This document shows positions 44,034 through 55,200 of a stretch of DNA of 64,000 nt, piece by piece (position 1 is the stretch's first letter; every line of letters starts with the position of its first letter). The stretch lies in contig OY986438.1 in NCBI GenBank assembly GCA_963920525.1, forward strand, positions 184,386,888 to 184,450,887, written 5' to 3'. The DNA comes from Dichetophora obliterata. Lineage: Eukaryota; Arthropoda; Insecta; Diptera; Sciomyzidae. The position numbers and the translations under genes are program-made. The notes beneath the pieces are model-generated. The model saw only the letters and a list, made by a program, of their open reading frames with translations. It searched no databases and was not told the DNA's origin.

Positions 44034-46864
44034 TACGCTCTAAGACGCGAGACATATTTTTAATGTCTCAGAATTTCTCTGAGGATATTATCGCACTGAC
44101 TGAAACTTGGTTAAACGGAAGCATTACTGACTTAGAATTGTTTGGTAACAGTTTTGAAGTTTATAGAAGAGATAGACATGCTGACAATACTTCTGCTGTC
44201 GGTGGAGGTGTCTTATTAGCTGTAAGGAACTCCTTCGTTAGTTCCATTATTGTTATTCCCTGCTCTGCTAACATCGAACTTATATGCGTCAAGGTTGTAC
44301 ATTCCAATTCTAATGTATATCTTATTAATGCATACGTTCCTCCTAAGAGCAGTGTAGAAGTTTATGCAAGCCTTGCGGATTGCATAGAATACGTTATAAG
44401 CATAATTGACGTTAATGACGACATTTTATTGTTAGGTGATTTTAATCTGCCTGACTTGAAATGGGAATCTTCTGACGATGATACATATTTTTGTGCATCT
44501 AATTCGAAGACTCGCCAAGAGCATATATTTGTTGATAATATATGTTCTGACTTACAACAAGTGAGTTGTATTTATAATAGTCGTGAAAGACTTCTTGACC
44601 TGGTCTTAACTACAGATAGTAACAATGTGATTGTTGAGAAGGCCCCTCATGTTTTGACTGCTGTTGATGAATACCATCCACCATTGAGCATATGGTACAA
44701 ATCAGACAGGGATAATATAGTAAAGTCTAACTCAATAGATAAAGTTTATGAATTCAATTTTAAAAAAGCTGACTTTTTGAAGTTGAATCATTTACTTCAA
44801 AGTAAACTTCATGTTATTTTAGAATATGTTAATAATAACACTCTTGATAATTCAATTAATTTTTTTTATATGGAAATCTTTGCTATGTTTTCTCTGTCCG
44901 TGCCATATAGCCTCAAATTTACGAAAAATTGTGCTTACCCCTGGTACACAAAGGAGTTAAAGATTCTTCGCAACAGCAGGAATAGGGCATGGAAAAAATA
45001 TGTCTGTAGCTTAGACTTGAATGACCTAGAAATCTACAAGCGTTTGTTTCTGGATTTTGAAAATTGCTCAGCTACCTTATATCAAAATTATTTAGACAGT
45101 ACTAAGCTGAGAATATTGTCTGATCCGAAGAAATTCTGGGGTTTCATAAACACCAAAAAAAAATCTGATGGATTCCCTTCATCATTTAAGACCTCTGACG
45201 GATTTACTGACGATCCTGTCGTAATTTGTGGTCTATTTGCCAATCTCTTTAAAGAGTCATTTTGTTCAGACTCTTTTAATCCTGATGAAGAGTACTTTGA
45301 ATATATGAACTCTACACCCAGGGTTTCGTTGGATTCTATATCCTTTACTTCAGTTGATATTTTAAAGTATATTGGGTTGATCGATGAGGATTTTAATGCT
45401 GGACCTGACGGAATTCCTGCCGCAGTGTTAACACGATGTGGTTCCGTTCTAAGTCAACCACTGTCCATGTTATTCAATAAATCAATTAGCGAAAGTATTT
45501 TTCCACTTTTTTGGAAAAAATCTTTTATAGGTCCTATCTATAAAAAAGGTTGTAAGAACGATATAAACAACTACAGGCCTATCGCGAAACTCTCGTCAAT
45601 TCCAAAACTTTTTGAGCGCCTCGTGTATGATCGTGTGAAAATTCACTGTGGGAAGGTCATGACAACTCGTCAGCATGGATTTGTTACTGGCAGATCCACT
45701 GTGTCTAATCTCCTCGATTTTACAACATTTTGCTTAAATTCATTTTATTCAGGTAACCAGGTCGACTGTATTTACACTGATTTTAGTAAAGCATTTGATA
45801 AACTGCCACATAACTTAATTCTATTTAAACTAAAGTTAATGGGTTTTCCACAATTTTTTGTAAGCTGGATTCAATCGTATCTGACGGAGCGATCTTATCA
45901 AATACGATTTCGAGGCGTATTGTCAGCTGAATTTATTGCTGAATCAGGTGTTCCTCAAGGTAGCCACCTTGGTCCACTTCTGTTTATTTTAGCCATTAAT
46001 GATGTAACCCACATCATCAAACACTCTCATCTACTTATCTATGCAGATGACATGAAAATATACAGAACAATAGATGCTAAAGACAATTCAGATCTGCTCC
46101 AGTCTGATTTGAAATCCTTTGAAATTTGGTGTTCTAAAAACAATATGTTTCTAAATCCAGATAAATGCCAAACTATGACCTTTTCGCGAAAAAGGAATAA
46201 TTTAATTTTTGATTATACGATAAAAGATACGGCTTTAAATCGTGTAGATTCTGTCAAAGATCTTGGTATATGCATGGATTCTAAGCTATCGTTTAACGTT
46301 CATATTGATTACATTTGTAAAAAAGCATCTTCTATGCTCGGGTTTATGAAACGCTGGGCCAAAGAATTTAATAGTATGATCACAACTACAACGCTGTATT
46401 ATGCAATTGTGCGACCTCACTTAGAGTATGCAAGTCAAGTTTGGTCCCCAAGTTACAATGTACATGTTGAACGTATAGAGAGAATCCAAAAACGTTTTGT
46501 TCGGTTTGCTCTAAGGGGCTTAAGTGCAACTGATACTTTAAACCTTCCTCCTTATGAGGATCGTTTAAAACTTTTAAAAATGCAATCTTTGAATGAGAGA
46601 AGGAAGTCTGCAGATATCGTCTATTTACACCAACTCATAACTGGTGTATTCGATTCACCAGAACTTCTAACTCTTATAAATTTTAACACTAACCGTAGAA
46701 GCAGTAGAAATGCTAACAATTTAATTTACTTACCTTTTAGTAGAACAAATTATATGGCTACTGCTCCTTTACATCGCATGAGTACCTTTGTTAACAACTG
46801 TAGCTTTTTTGATGTTAACTTATCGAAAGGTCAACTCAAAAGTAGATTGAAAACTAATGTATGA
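43994..46864 (+). CDS. LINE ORF2: AP-like endonuclease and reverse transcriptase
   Basis: The first Met in frame is at 44063 (MSQNFSEDIIALTETW), but the endonuclease homology begins earlier with LYYQNVRGLRSK, which has no ATG before it. Endonuclease motifs are ALTETWL, NAYVPP, LLLGDFNLPDLKW, LDLVLTTD and EYHPPLS. Reverse transcriptase motifs are NYRPIAKLSSIPK, QHGFVTGRSTVSNL, YTDFSKAFDKLPH, GVPQGSHLGPLLF and LLIYADDMKIY, with the catalytic ADD intact. The C-terminal part includes HLEYASQVWSP and RIERIQKRFVRFALRG. About 933 codons from the ATG, no stops. Target-primed reverse transcription of its own RNA is the expected role. CR1/Kiri placement is from recall; jockey-type is the alternative. 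Confidence 0.92.
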   Translation: MNRLSLYYQNVRGLRSKTRDIFLMSQNFSEDIIALTETWLNGSITDLELFGNSFEVYRRDRHADNTSAVGGGVLLAVRNSFVSSIIVIPCSANIELICVKVVHSNSNVYLINAYVPPKSSVEVYASLADCIEYVISIIDVNDDILLLGDFNLPDLKWESSDDDTYFCASNSKTRQEHIFVDNICSDLQQVSCIYNSRERLLDLVLTTDSNNVIVEKAPHVLTAVDEYHPPLSIWYKSDRDNIVKSNSIDKVYEFNFKKADFLKLNHLLQSKLHVILEYVNNNTLDNSINFFYMEIFAMFSLSVPYSLKFTKNCAYPWYTKELKILRNSRNRAWKKYVCSLDLNDLEIYKRLFLDFENCSATLYQNYLDSTKLRILSDPKKFWGFINTKKKSDGFPSSFKTSDGFTDDPVVICGLFANLFKESFCSDSFNPDEEYFEYMNSTPRVSLDSISFTSVDILKYIGLIDEDFNAGPDGIPAAVLTRCGSVLSQPLSMLFNKSISESIFPLFWKKSFIGPIYKKGCKNDINNYRPIAKLSSIPKLFERLVYDRVKIHCGKVMTTRQHGFVTGRSTVSNLLDFTTFCLNSFYSGNQVDCIYTDFSKAFDKLPHNLILFKLKLMGFPQFFVSWIQSYLTERSYQIRFRGVLSAEFIAESGVPQGSHLGPLLFILAINDVTHIIKHSHLLIYADDMKIYRTIDAKDNSDLLQSDLKSFEIWCSKNNMFLNPDKCQTMTFSRKRNNLIFDYTIKDTALNRVDSVKDLGICMDSKLSFNVHIDYICKKASSMLGFMKRWAKEFNSMITTTTLYYAIVRPHLEYASQVWSPSYNVHVERIERIQKRFVRFALRGLSATDTLNLPPYEDRLKLLKMQSLNERRKSADIVYLHQLITGVFDSPELLTLINFNTNRRSSRNANNLIYLPFSRTNYMATAPLHRMSTFVNNCSFFDVNLSKGQLKSRLKTNV

Positions 46865-46989
46865 TTAGATCTATGTAAACGCATGGTTAGTTGTTATGTC
46901 TTGTGTTGTCCCTGAGCCCAACCCATATTATGGTGGGTAAATTTTTCTCACTTTGGATTGTTTTGGACCGCTCTTATCGATATCGTTGG

Positions 46990-47308
46990 GGCTATTCACG
47001 GTTTGAGCGTACTTTTAACAAATCGTATTTATACCATTTGTTATTGTTCGAATTGTGAGCACCTCGCCATGTGACTGTCGTATAAAAAGACTGTGCAACT
47101 CTATGATGTATGTGATTATGCGGCTGTAGACAGAGCATAAAAATACGAGGTACAAAAAACACCTCCAAGGGCTGCTTTTATTTACGAGTGCCTGCGTATT
47201 TGCATTTGTATGCAAAACAACAGCAAAGCAAAATGCGCTTTCGTAAATTGGCGTACAAATAGCGGATCGAACAAATGGCAGACCAGCGTATTCGAACTGT
47301 GAATGGCC
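46990..47308. mobile_element. MITE inserted in the LINE 3' UTR
   Basis: The ends ggctattcacggtttgagcg (46990) and cgaactgtgaatggcc (to 47308) form imperfect inverted repeats of about 21 bp. The truncated LINE at 37721-38281 reads cgttgagat without interruption where this copy reads cgttg-[insert]-ttattgagat, so the insert is defined by an empty site. The target duplication is short, about ttg. Non-coding, 319 bp. Confidence 0.82.
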
Positions 47309-47589
47309 TTATTGAGATGTTTTGATGTTATTTGGGCTGGTTCTTAAGATGATCCAATGCGGAGAAAGTGCGAAAAAGCTGTAGTAGCTGAACTCTATTG
47401 TTATTGCATGTTCCATTATTAACCACTTGCTACCAAGTTTTATGCCACCAATTAGTTTTCTTCAATAATGCCAAATTATTTTTGGTATAAAAGTAAAATC
47501 TGAAACCATACAGAAAAAAGATTATCCTTGAATAACAATGGAATAACACGAGTTATGTTAGTTTACAAGACGTCAATAGTTTCGGGTTT

Positions 47590-48090
47590 GTTGACATAAA
47601 GAGGTGATTCAACATATCTCCGAAGAAAGTAGTCCAATGGCGTCAAATCACATGATATTGGTGGCCAATTAACCGGACCATTTCATGAGATGTTGTTTTC
47701 ATCGAACGTTTCCCTCAATAAAGCGATTGTTTCTCCAGCCATCCTGTTAAAACCAGAGGTCGGCTACACTAATATCAACAACTAATATCGGCAACAATTA
47801 TTCATTGATCATTGCTCTGTAGCCAGCACCATTGACCGTAACACGGGCACCATCCGCATTTTTGAAGAAATACGGTCCGATGAGGCCCCTTGCTCATAAG
47901 CTACACCAAAGTGGTATATTTATCTGGATACAATGGAAGCTCTTGAATTGCTTTTTGTTGTTCATCGGTCCAAATACGGAAATTTTGCTTGTTAACTGCT
48001 GCAGCCGTTCAAACAGAAATGAGCTTCGTCGCTAAACACAATTTTTCGATGAAATAATGGATCAATTTGAAGTGGTTGTAATTTATTTAT
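47590..48090 (-). pseudogene. DD41D transposase, C-terminal half of an old interrupted copy
   Basis: Read leftwards: DPLFHRKIVFSDEAHFCLNG, then a stop, frame changes, an FNRMAGETIALLRETFDE stretch, NGPVNWPPISCDLTPLDYF and YVNKPETI. It matches the intact transposase at 48213-49298 from about residue 148 onwards, with many stops. Its N-terminal half is at 51835-52235 in the same orientation, separated by the LINE and younger DD41D insertions. Confidence 0.8.
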
Positions 48091-48115
48091 TTATTAATTT
48101 AACTAAAGGGTGATC

Positions 48116-49411
48116 TTTTAAGAGCTTGATATTTTTTTTTTTTAAAAAAACGCATAAAATTTGCAAAATCTCATCGGTTCTTTATTTGAAACGTTAGATT
48201 GGTCCATGACATTTACTTTTTGAAGATAATTTCATTTAAATGTTGACCGCGGCTGCGTCTTAGGTGGTCCATTCGGAAAGTCCAATTTTGGGCAACTTTT
48301 TCGAGCATTTCGGCCGGAATAGCCCGAATTTCTTCGGAAATGTTGTCTTCCAAAGCTGGAATAGTTGCTGGCTTATTTTTGTAGACTTTAGACTTGACGT
48401 AGCCCCACAAAAAATAGTCTAAAGGCGTCAAATCGCATGATCTTGGTGGCCAACTTACCGGTCCATTTCTTGAGATTAATTTTTCTCCGAAGTTTTCCCT
48501 CAAAATGGCCATAGAATCGCGAGCTGTGTGGCATGTAGCGCCATCTTGTTGAAACCACATGTCAACCAAGTTCAGTTCTTCCATTTTTGGCAGCAAAAAG
48601 TTTGTTAGCATCGAACGATAGCGATCGCCATTCACCGTAACGTTGCGTCCAACAGCATCTTTGAAAAAATACGGTCCAATGATTCCACCAGCGTACAAAC
48701 CACACCAAACAGTGCATTTTTCGGGATGCATGGCCAGTTCTTGAACGGCTTCTGGTTGCTCTTCACTCCAAATGCGGCAATTTTGCTTATTTACGTAGCC
48801 ATTCAACCAGAAATGAGCCTCATCGCTGAACAAAATTTGTCGATAAAAAAGAGGATTTTCTGCCAACTTTTCTAGGGCCCATTCACTGAAAATTCGACGT
48901 TGTGGCAGATCGTTCGGCTTCAGTTCTTGCACGAGCTGTATTTTATACGGTTTTACACCAAGATCTTTGCGTAAAACCTTCCATGTGGTCGAATAACACA
49001 AACCCAATTGCTGCGAACGGCGACGAATCGACATTTCACGGTCTTCAGCAACACTCTCAGAAACAGACGCAATATTCTCTTCTGTACGCACTGTACGCAT
49101 TCGTGTGGTTGGTTTAATGTCTAATAAAGTAAACTGAGTGCGAAACTTGGTCACAATCGCATTAATTGTTTGCTCACTTGGTCGATTATGTAGACCATAA
49201 ATCGGACGTAAAGCGCGAAACACATTTCGAACCGAACACTGATTTTGGTAATAAAATTCAATGATTTGCAAGCGTTGCTCGTTAGTAAGTCTATTCATGA
49301 TGAAATGTCAAAGCATACTGAGCATCTTTCTCTTTGACACCATGTCTGAAATCCCACGTGATCTGTCAAATACTAATGCATGAAAATCATAACCTCAAAA
49401 AAATCACCCTT
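48116..49411 (-). mobile_element. Complete DD41D (rosa-like) element, 1296 bp
   Basis: The ends aagggtgatcttttaagag (48116) and the complementary caaaaaaatcaccctt (to 49411) are inverted repeats, flanked by TA (48114-48115 and 49412-49413). It carries one uninterrupted transposase gene. It sits inside the 3' tail of the minus-strand LINE at 49414-51834. Confidence 0.93.
48213..49298 (-). CDS. DD41D Tc1/mariner transposase, intact 361 aa
   Basis: Complete frame from MNRLTNEQRLQIIEFYY to HLNEIIFKK. The N-terminus (residues about 5-50) is a helix-turn-helix (ECF-like QRLQIIEFYYQNQCSVRNV); a second DNA-binding segment is around residues 85-125 (SIRRRSQQLGLCYSTTWKVL). The catalytic triad is SDEAHF D159, QQDGATCH D252 and DLTPLDYFLWG D294; 92 residues separate D1 and D2 and 41 separate D2 and D3, which defines the DD41D rosa type described from Ceratitis rosa. 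A WVPH-type linker is replaced by LVQELKPNDL. No stop or frameshift, and both TIRs survive, so it could be active. Four diverged relatives lie in this window. Confidence 0.95.
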   Translation of the reverse strand: MNRLTNEQRLQIIEFYYQNQCSVRNVFRALRPIYGLHNRPSEQTINAIVTKFRTQFTLLDIKPTTRMRTVRTEENIASVSESVAEDREMSIRRRSQQLGLCYSTTWKVLRKDLGVKPYKIQLVQELKPNDLPQRRIFSEWALEKLAENPLFYRQILFSDEAHFWLNGYVNKQNCRIWSEEQPEAVQELAMHPEKCTVWCGLYAGGIIGPYFFKDAVGRNVTVNGDRYRSMLTNFLLPKMEELNLVDMWFQQDGATCHTARDSMAILRENFGEKLISRNGPVSWPPRSCDLTPLDYFLWGYVKSKVYKNKPATIPALEDNISEEIRAIPAEMLEKVAQNWTFRMDHLRRSRGQHLNEIIFKK

Positions 49412-49413
49412 TA

Positions 49414-51834
49414 TTTATAAACATTTATTGTTATACAGTTACTGTAAGTACATAATTTAATCGTAGGTTATAAAATTAATTCAGCATGATATCGTTTTTA
49501 AATGCTACCCTATTTTGGGTGATATCAATCGAGCTGCAGATAGTGTTGAACGTTTTGGTCGTACTGTAAACCGGGTCACATCTGCCATAATTAGTTATTC
49601 TGTAGGGTATAAAGAACAATTGCCTTTGCCTAAAACTTCTTTCAGGTGCATAAAATTTGAAAAGATATAGAAGTGAAGATATATAAGGCGAGAAAATACT
49701 TTCGCCGGAACTCCAAAGACTTCAGTCCAAGAAGAGCACATCACGCTTCATAGGAAGGCATAAAATCCCAGTGGAGCTAGTGAATTGCTAACCTAGTGAA
49801 ACGCCTTTGAATATTTTCAATTCTTTTAATATGTATAGAATATTGAGGGTCCCAGATAACACAATTATATCCTAAAACCGATCTTAGAATTGAAAAGAAA
49901 ATGTTCCTCTCGGTAAAGGGATCGGAGAACTCTTTAGTATTGCGCGATAGAAATCCCATCATCGCATTCGCTTTTGATATAATAACATCAAAATGTTTGA
50001 CAAAGCTTAACTTTCGCTTATAAAACCCCTAAGTCTTTCTTCAAGTCGACTCTCTCGATCAATACGGTATTAATACCTTATGATCCTTCGAAAAGTTCAT
50101 TCTTCATAGAAAAAGACATTACATTACATTTAGACACATTAAGATGTAGTTTATTGGTCTCGCACCAAAATTAGAGACTATCCATGTCACGTTGAAGCAA
50201 TAGAAAGTCTTCGTGAGAGTCCACACATCTACAGATCTTTACATCATCAGCATACATCAGGCACTCAGAAAAGCGAACATAGTTCGTAAGATCATTGATA
50301 AACAGAACAAACAACAGAGGACCTAGGTGGCTACCTTGGGTACCCCAGAATAATTGTCAATGTAATTAGATAAATTATTACCAATTTGAACATATTGTTG
50401 ACCACCAACAAGGTAGCTCTCTAACCATAGAAGTAGCGAGGAATGGATTCTGAGGATACTTAGCATATTAATCGAAACAGAGCGTTTAACTCTATCGAAA
50501 GCCTTTGCGAAATCTGTGAATATAACGTCTTTTTGGTGACCTTTTTCCATATTATTGGACAGAAAGTGTGTAAAAAAAATTAGATTAGTAGAAGTAGATT
50601 TACCTGTCACAAATGCATGTTGCATCTCAGACAATCTAGTTTTAATGGAGTTATAAATTTTATTTTTTACCAATGATTCAAAAATTTTAGGAATAAGTGC
50701 CAATTTAGTTATCGGTCGATAATTTGCAATATTTTGCTTTGATCCCGATTTAAAAGTTGGAGTAATTGCCGATATCTTCCAGATGTCTAAAAATTTCCTT
50801 TCACGGAGAGACGTATTGAAAATATGAGTGAATGGCTTACACAAGGCAAAAGCACAGTTTTTCAGAGATATGGGCGGAATATTATCCGGCCCACAACCCT
50901 TTTTAACATCAAGACTTACTAAAGCTTCAAAGACTCCGAAAAAGTGATGCAGCCAAGGTCAGTAATTGGTACATCGACAGGCGTAACACGTTCATGATTG
51001 TTAGTAGCATTATCACAAACATAATTTGATTGAAAAAAGAAAGAAAATAACTCACTAATATCTTGGAGGTTATTCGAACATCTATCTAGATAAAACATAC
51101 TTTTGGGAAGGCCCCCGGTATTTTTTTTATTATTCAAAAAAGTCTAAAACGATTTCGGATTGGCATTTATATTTGATTCTAAGGCAAGTAAATAACTTCT
51201 ATATAAAAACTTTTTAAGACTCTCACAATTTGTGCGTGCCTGGCAATATTCATGACGGAATATATCATTTTTCTTCAATTTCTTATGTTTTTTATTCATA
51301 GCATTTTTTAGATTAGCAAGACGCTTATTATACCAACTAGGTTTATTGCTCATGTGGACTTTTTTCAACGGTACAAATTTCTGAAACGTCTCATTAATGA
51401 CATTAATAAAAAAATCAAAATAATCTTGTAGACAATTACCAAAGATTGTGCACCAATTCATCTTCTTAAGTAATTAAGTTATCTAATATTAAAGTATAAT
51501 TAGCCTTCGCAAATGCAAATTCAAAGACACTCTCACCATGAAGTGGATTTTTTAGAGCCAGGATATCAAATTGAACTAAAAAAGCAGTGTGATGGACGCT
51601 GTTATTAGACAAAGGGCAAATTGCTTCAGAAGAGCATACATTAAAGTCAGAAAAAACTAAATCTAATATATTGTTTAAGGCATTTTGAATAGAGCTAATT
51701 TGATACAACCCAATAGATAGAATAGAATCTAAGAAATCTACTTCTAGCCTATTAGCTGGTATGTTTGGAGTTAAAGCTAGAATATTATCAGAATAATAAA
51801 CCCTTATCGGCTCATAAACCGAAATTAAACCGTA
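49414..51834 (-). pseudogene. Decayed minus-strand LINE (endonuclease to 3' tail), 5'-truncated
   Basis: Fragments read leftwards from 51834: YYSDNILALTPNI and LDLVFSDFN (end of the endonuclease), FVPLKKVHMSNKPSWYNK, NIANYRPITKLALIPKIF, MQHAFVTGKSTSTNL, FTDFAKAFDR, GSHLGPLLFVLFINDL, YADDVKIC and, near 49800, RIENIQRRFTRLAIH. Frameshifts and stops are frequent. The 3' tail is an ATAAATAAAT-type sequence split by the DD41D insertion at 48116-49411. It resembles but is well diverged from the 42.6 kb LINE. It is inserted within an older DD41D copy. Confidence 0.88.
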
Positions 51835-52235
51835 CACCAAGATCAGCCGGCTTCAATTCTTGTACGAGCTATATTTTATGGCCTTCAGACCAAGATCACG
51901 CCTCAAGATGCACCACAATGATCCATAAGAAATGCCAAAAGCCTGAGATCAGCGACAATCGATTGTTCACAGTTTTCACGAACAGTCTCTGCTACTGCAG
52001 CAATATTCTCAAAATTGCGGACTCTATACACTCTGTTTGAATGATAAATGTCCATTAGTGTAAAATTGGTTCAAAATTTGGTGATGGTGTTATGAATAGT
52101 GCGCTCAGTTGGACGCTCATAACGACCAAAATGATGTGGAAGAACTCTTTAATATTCTCTAACTGATGACTGATTTTGGTCGTAAGTTTCCACAATTAAT
52201 AGACGTTGTTCAGGAGTAAGTCTATTCATGATTGA
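51835..52235 (-). pseudogene. DD41D transposase, N-terminal half of the interrupted copy
   Basis: Read leftwards from about 52229: MNRLTPEQRLLIVETYDQNQ, SSVREY, RPTERTIHNTITKF, FTLMDIYHSN, ENIAAVAETVRENCE and finally the QELKPADL equivalent just before the LINE junction at about 51834. It corresponds to residues 1-130 of the intact 361-aa protein, with several stops. It continues in the fragment at 47590-48090. Confidence 0.82.
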
Positions 52236-55200
52236 GTCGTATTGAATACTGAATACAAACGTCATATGGACAAGCCATTTGATATATAACAGCTGTCAAA
52301 ACAACCTAGTTGAAAAAGGGACCTCGTATTGGATCAGCCTTTAGAAATTTGAGTGATTCGATAAATTTTCATCAGTACAAAAACTGGTACACAAACACCT
52401 TTTTAAAATTGATAATCAATTTATGAGCAGTATTCCAAGCACTAGCACTTCTTCTCACTGTTTTTTTTTTTTTTTTGACACTTTCTAATTGTACACCGCC
52501 AAACAAAAGCGAACTTGTTATCGTTCCAATTCGATCGGTTTTTTGACAGATGGATACATTTGTTCTGTTCACACAACAAAAACAATAAAAAGCGGTAAGC
52601 TAGACGCGACCTGTATTTAGCGAACAACAACAACAACGAAGCACACGGAAATATTATTTTGAACTCATTTGTAAACTTAATAGAATTTCCTAATTTTGAC
52701 TTCGTAAGGAAATAATTTCCGAAGCGAAGAACAGTTAAGAAAAAAATATGTAAAATCGATCAACCCATTTTAGAGATCTACTTAGTTAAACATTCTTCAA
52801 ATAAGCTGTCCCATGAGAGCTTCGCTCACTCGCTCTAATTATGTATGCATATGTGCTCAATTTTTTTTTCCAAACAGTACCAAGACATAAGCAATTCATA
52901 AAGAAGTTTTGCTTCCAATCTACAAATCTGAAAGTGTGTTCGGCTTTACTTTGCTTCAAAAAACAATTCAAGGAAAAAGAGTATAACTGAATTTATCACT
53001 TGTAATCATTAAGAAGAACATAAAACATAAATTTCTTATTTAAAAATAAAACAAAATTAAAAACAACATTATCTTCGCCCATTGCAGGGGAATCGAACTC
53101 ACTACTTCTTGGTTTCTAAAGTAACGTTTTGATTACAATATTTCAATCTGAAAATGCGTTCGGCTAACAATTTCGAGGTCAAATATTGCAATTTAAGTAA
53201 TCACTCTTAGCTATAAATAGAAATTATTTTAAATATAAATTTTTTATTTGATATATATTGATTTTGAAAATTTTTAATTAGCTAATGAAAAGTAAATGTG
53301 ACTTTTTTAACCTCGAACGACATACTATTTTTCAATTCGCTCTAATGATTATGTTTAAGAAATAGCTAACACTTTTAAAATCTATGATAAGCAAAAGCAA
53401 TTCTTAACTATATCATTATAAATTTTCTATTCCCATCTTATTTCTCTTATTTAATTATTTATGTTAAAGATCTTTTATTCTATATCTATTCAATAACAAT
53501 CTCGCTTACTGCATTGCATGAAAAATAATATTAAATAAAACATTTACTTTATCTTAGTGTTAAGCAAACACTCACTTACACACACATAAACGCAACTATG
53601 ATGGTTATCATGTTTTAATTATGCACTGATCTGAAAACTCGAATGCTTGATACCGTAAAATTGATATCTTACACAGCCATTTGCAGGACAAGGAGCTGTA
53701 ATACAATAACAACAAAGACACACAAAGTTTTAATGCAAATAACATTAACAAGGTGGCAACACCATGCAAACAAAACACTAACAACAGTGCCATGTTTGCA
53801 AAGCAAATATTGTTAGTTCTTTTAGCTGCTACACTTGATGCCACATGTGATATAGGAAAGGAACTACTTGTTAAATACTATAATGGAAATGCAAATAGAG
53901 TAATTAAAAAGTTTGACATTACAAGTAGCCAAAAAAGAAAAAAATTAGGACCACTTTTCTTCAACAAAATTATTTTTCTAAAGAAAGTATTGTTTAAAAA
54001 CATGCTTTAGAAATGTTTTAAGTCTGAAGAATTTATATAGGTCATTAGCTTAGGTCATTAGGTCATTTACTTAGGTAATGTTTTTAATTTTTGTTGATAT
54101 TTTCACACATTGTTAAAAATTCAATGAACATGAAAAAATATCAATAAACTTATTTTCAAGATTTTCATTAAATTCATTAAACCTGCAAAAAAATAATAAT
54201 TTTTATATTTCTCTCAACTGTTGTAATAAATGAAAACTTAAGCTTTTGTTATTTTCAGCAAGTTATGAGCTATCATTGATATCTTAATCCCAACATTGTC
54301 TGGTTTAATTATTGTACTTATAAACACAGTTCATTGAAACTTTTGACACACATTATCATAATAAATAAACTTTTGCGCAATCAATGATAATTAAAACAAA
54401 CGCCAGTGTAAACAAAACCGTTACACAAGTAGCTGAAGCAAACGCCTCCGCCGCCCAAAAACACCACGTGAGTTCAAGGCAGGTGCTCAAAATAAATAAA
54501 CTCAAGTGTGAGCTGACGGAAGTGCTTCCCAGTTTACATGCGTGCGTTTGCGTGCGTGCCACGAATTTCCTAGCATTTCTATTGGTTGTTAGAGTCAATA
54601 ATAAATTGACGCAACGTTTTGACAGCCACTCAATAACATAATGTTCTCCTTTTTTTCCTATTTTTATACCTAAACGATTCATCTTTTATATCTCACGCAT
54701 AGTCAAACGCACAGCGGTGATAGTGCATATTTTAGATATATATGTATGTCAATGCATGTGTGTGTGTTTGTATATTTTTTATTGGCTCGTATCACTGAGA
54801 CAGGATTTCCGTGTACGAAATCAAACAACGTGTTTTATTTGCCTAATAAACAAATTCTAACAAGTAACAAAACAATAAAACAAATAACAAACTTTTATTA
54901 ATATGCTCGCTGATTGCACTTGGTAATTATGTATGATGTACAGTGGTGGTGGAGAATAAATTCTGTGCAAATAATCAGGGCTTGTATTAAACAATGTATT
55001 AAACAAATTTTGGCTGGTAAATTTTTTTAACCCCAACGCGCTTTGAAAAAAGTATTCCCCAATTATATTCAGCTTCTATTACTTATACTTTATTATATGA
55101 CTATCTTTAAATCTCATTTTCTTAATAAAAATTATCTGTGATATCTATTTCAACATCTCTTTTCGAAGAAAAATTATACCTACAAAATTAATAAACCATC

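Larger units (their letters stand above)
42639..47409 (+). mobile_element. Nearly complete CR1/Kiri-like LINE with two open ORFs
   Basis: The element runs from an Inr (A at 42639) through a 5' UTR, ORF1 (43071-43997), ORF2 (43994-46864) and a 3' UTR ending ttattgcatg near 47409. A 319-bp MITE (46990-47308) interrupts the 3' UTR. Without it the LINE is about 4.45 kb. The 3' boundary is set by the truncated copy at 37721-38281, which ends at the same word. Both ORFs lack internal stops, suggesting a recently active copy. Confidence 0.9.

Noticed and set aside
47015..47215. 66-codon frame on the minus strand
   Set aside because: It lies wholly within the non-coding MITE at 46990-47308.
53753..54010. 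85-codon frame with a signal-peptide-like segment
   Set aside because: The rest is Lys/Phe-rich AT-driven sequence with no Cys pattern or homology I know, so not called as a gene.
54384..54641. 85-codon frame in a GC-richer patch with CACGTGAGT
   Set aside because: It might contain a 5' exon donor, but a single splice-like word is not enough evidence.
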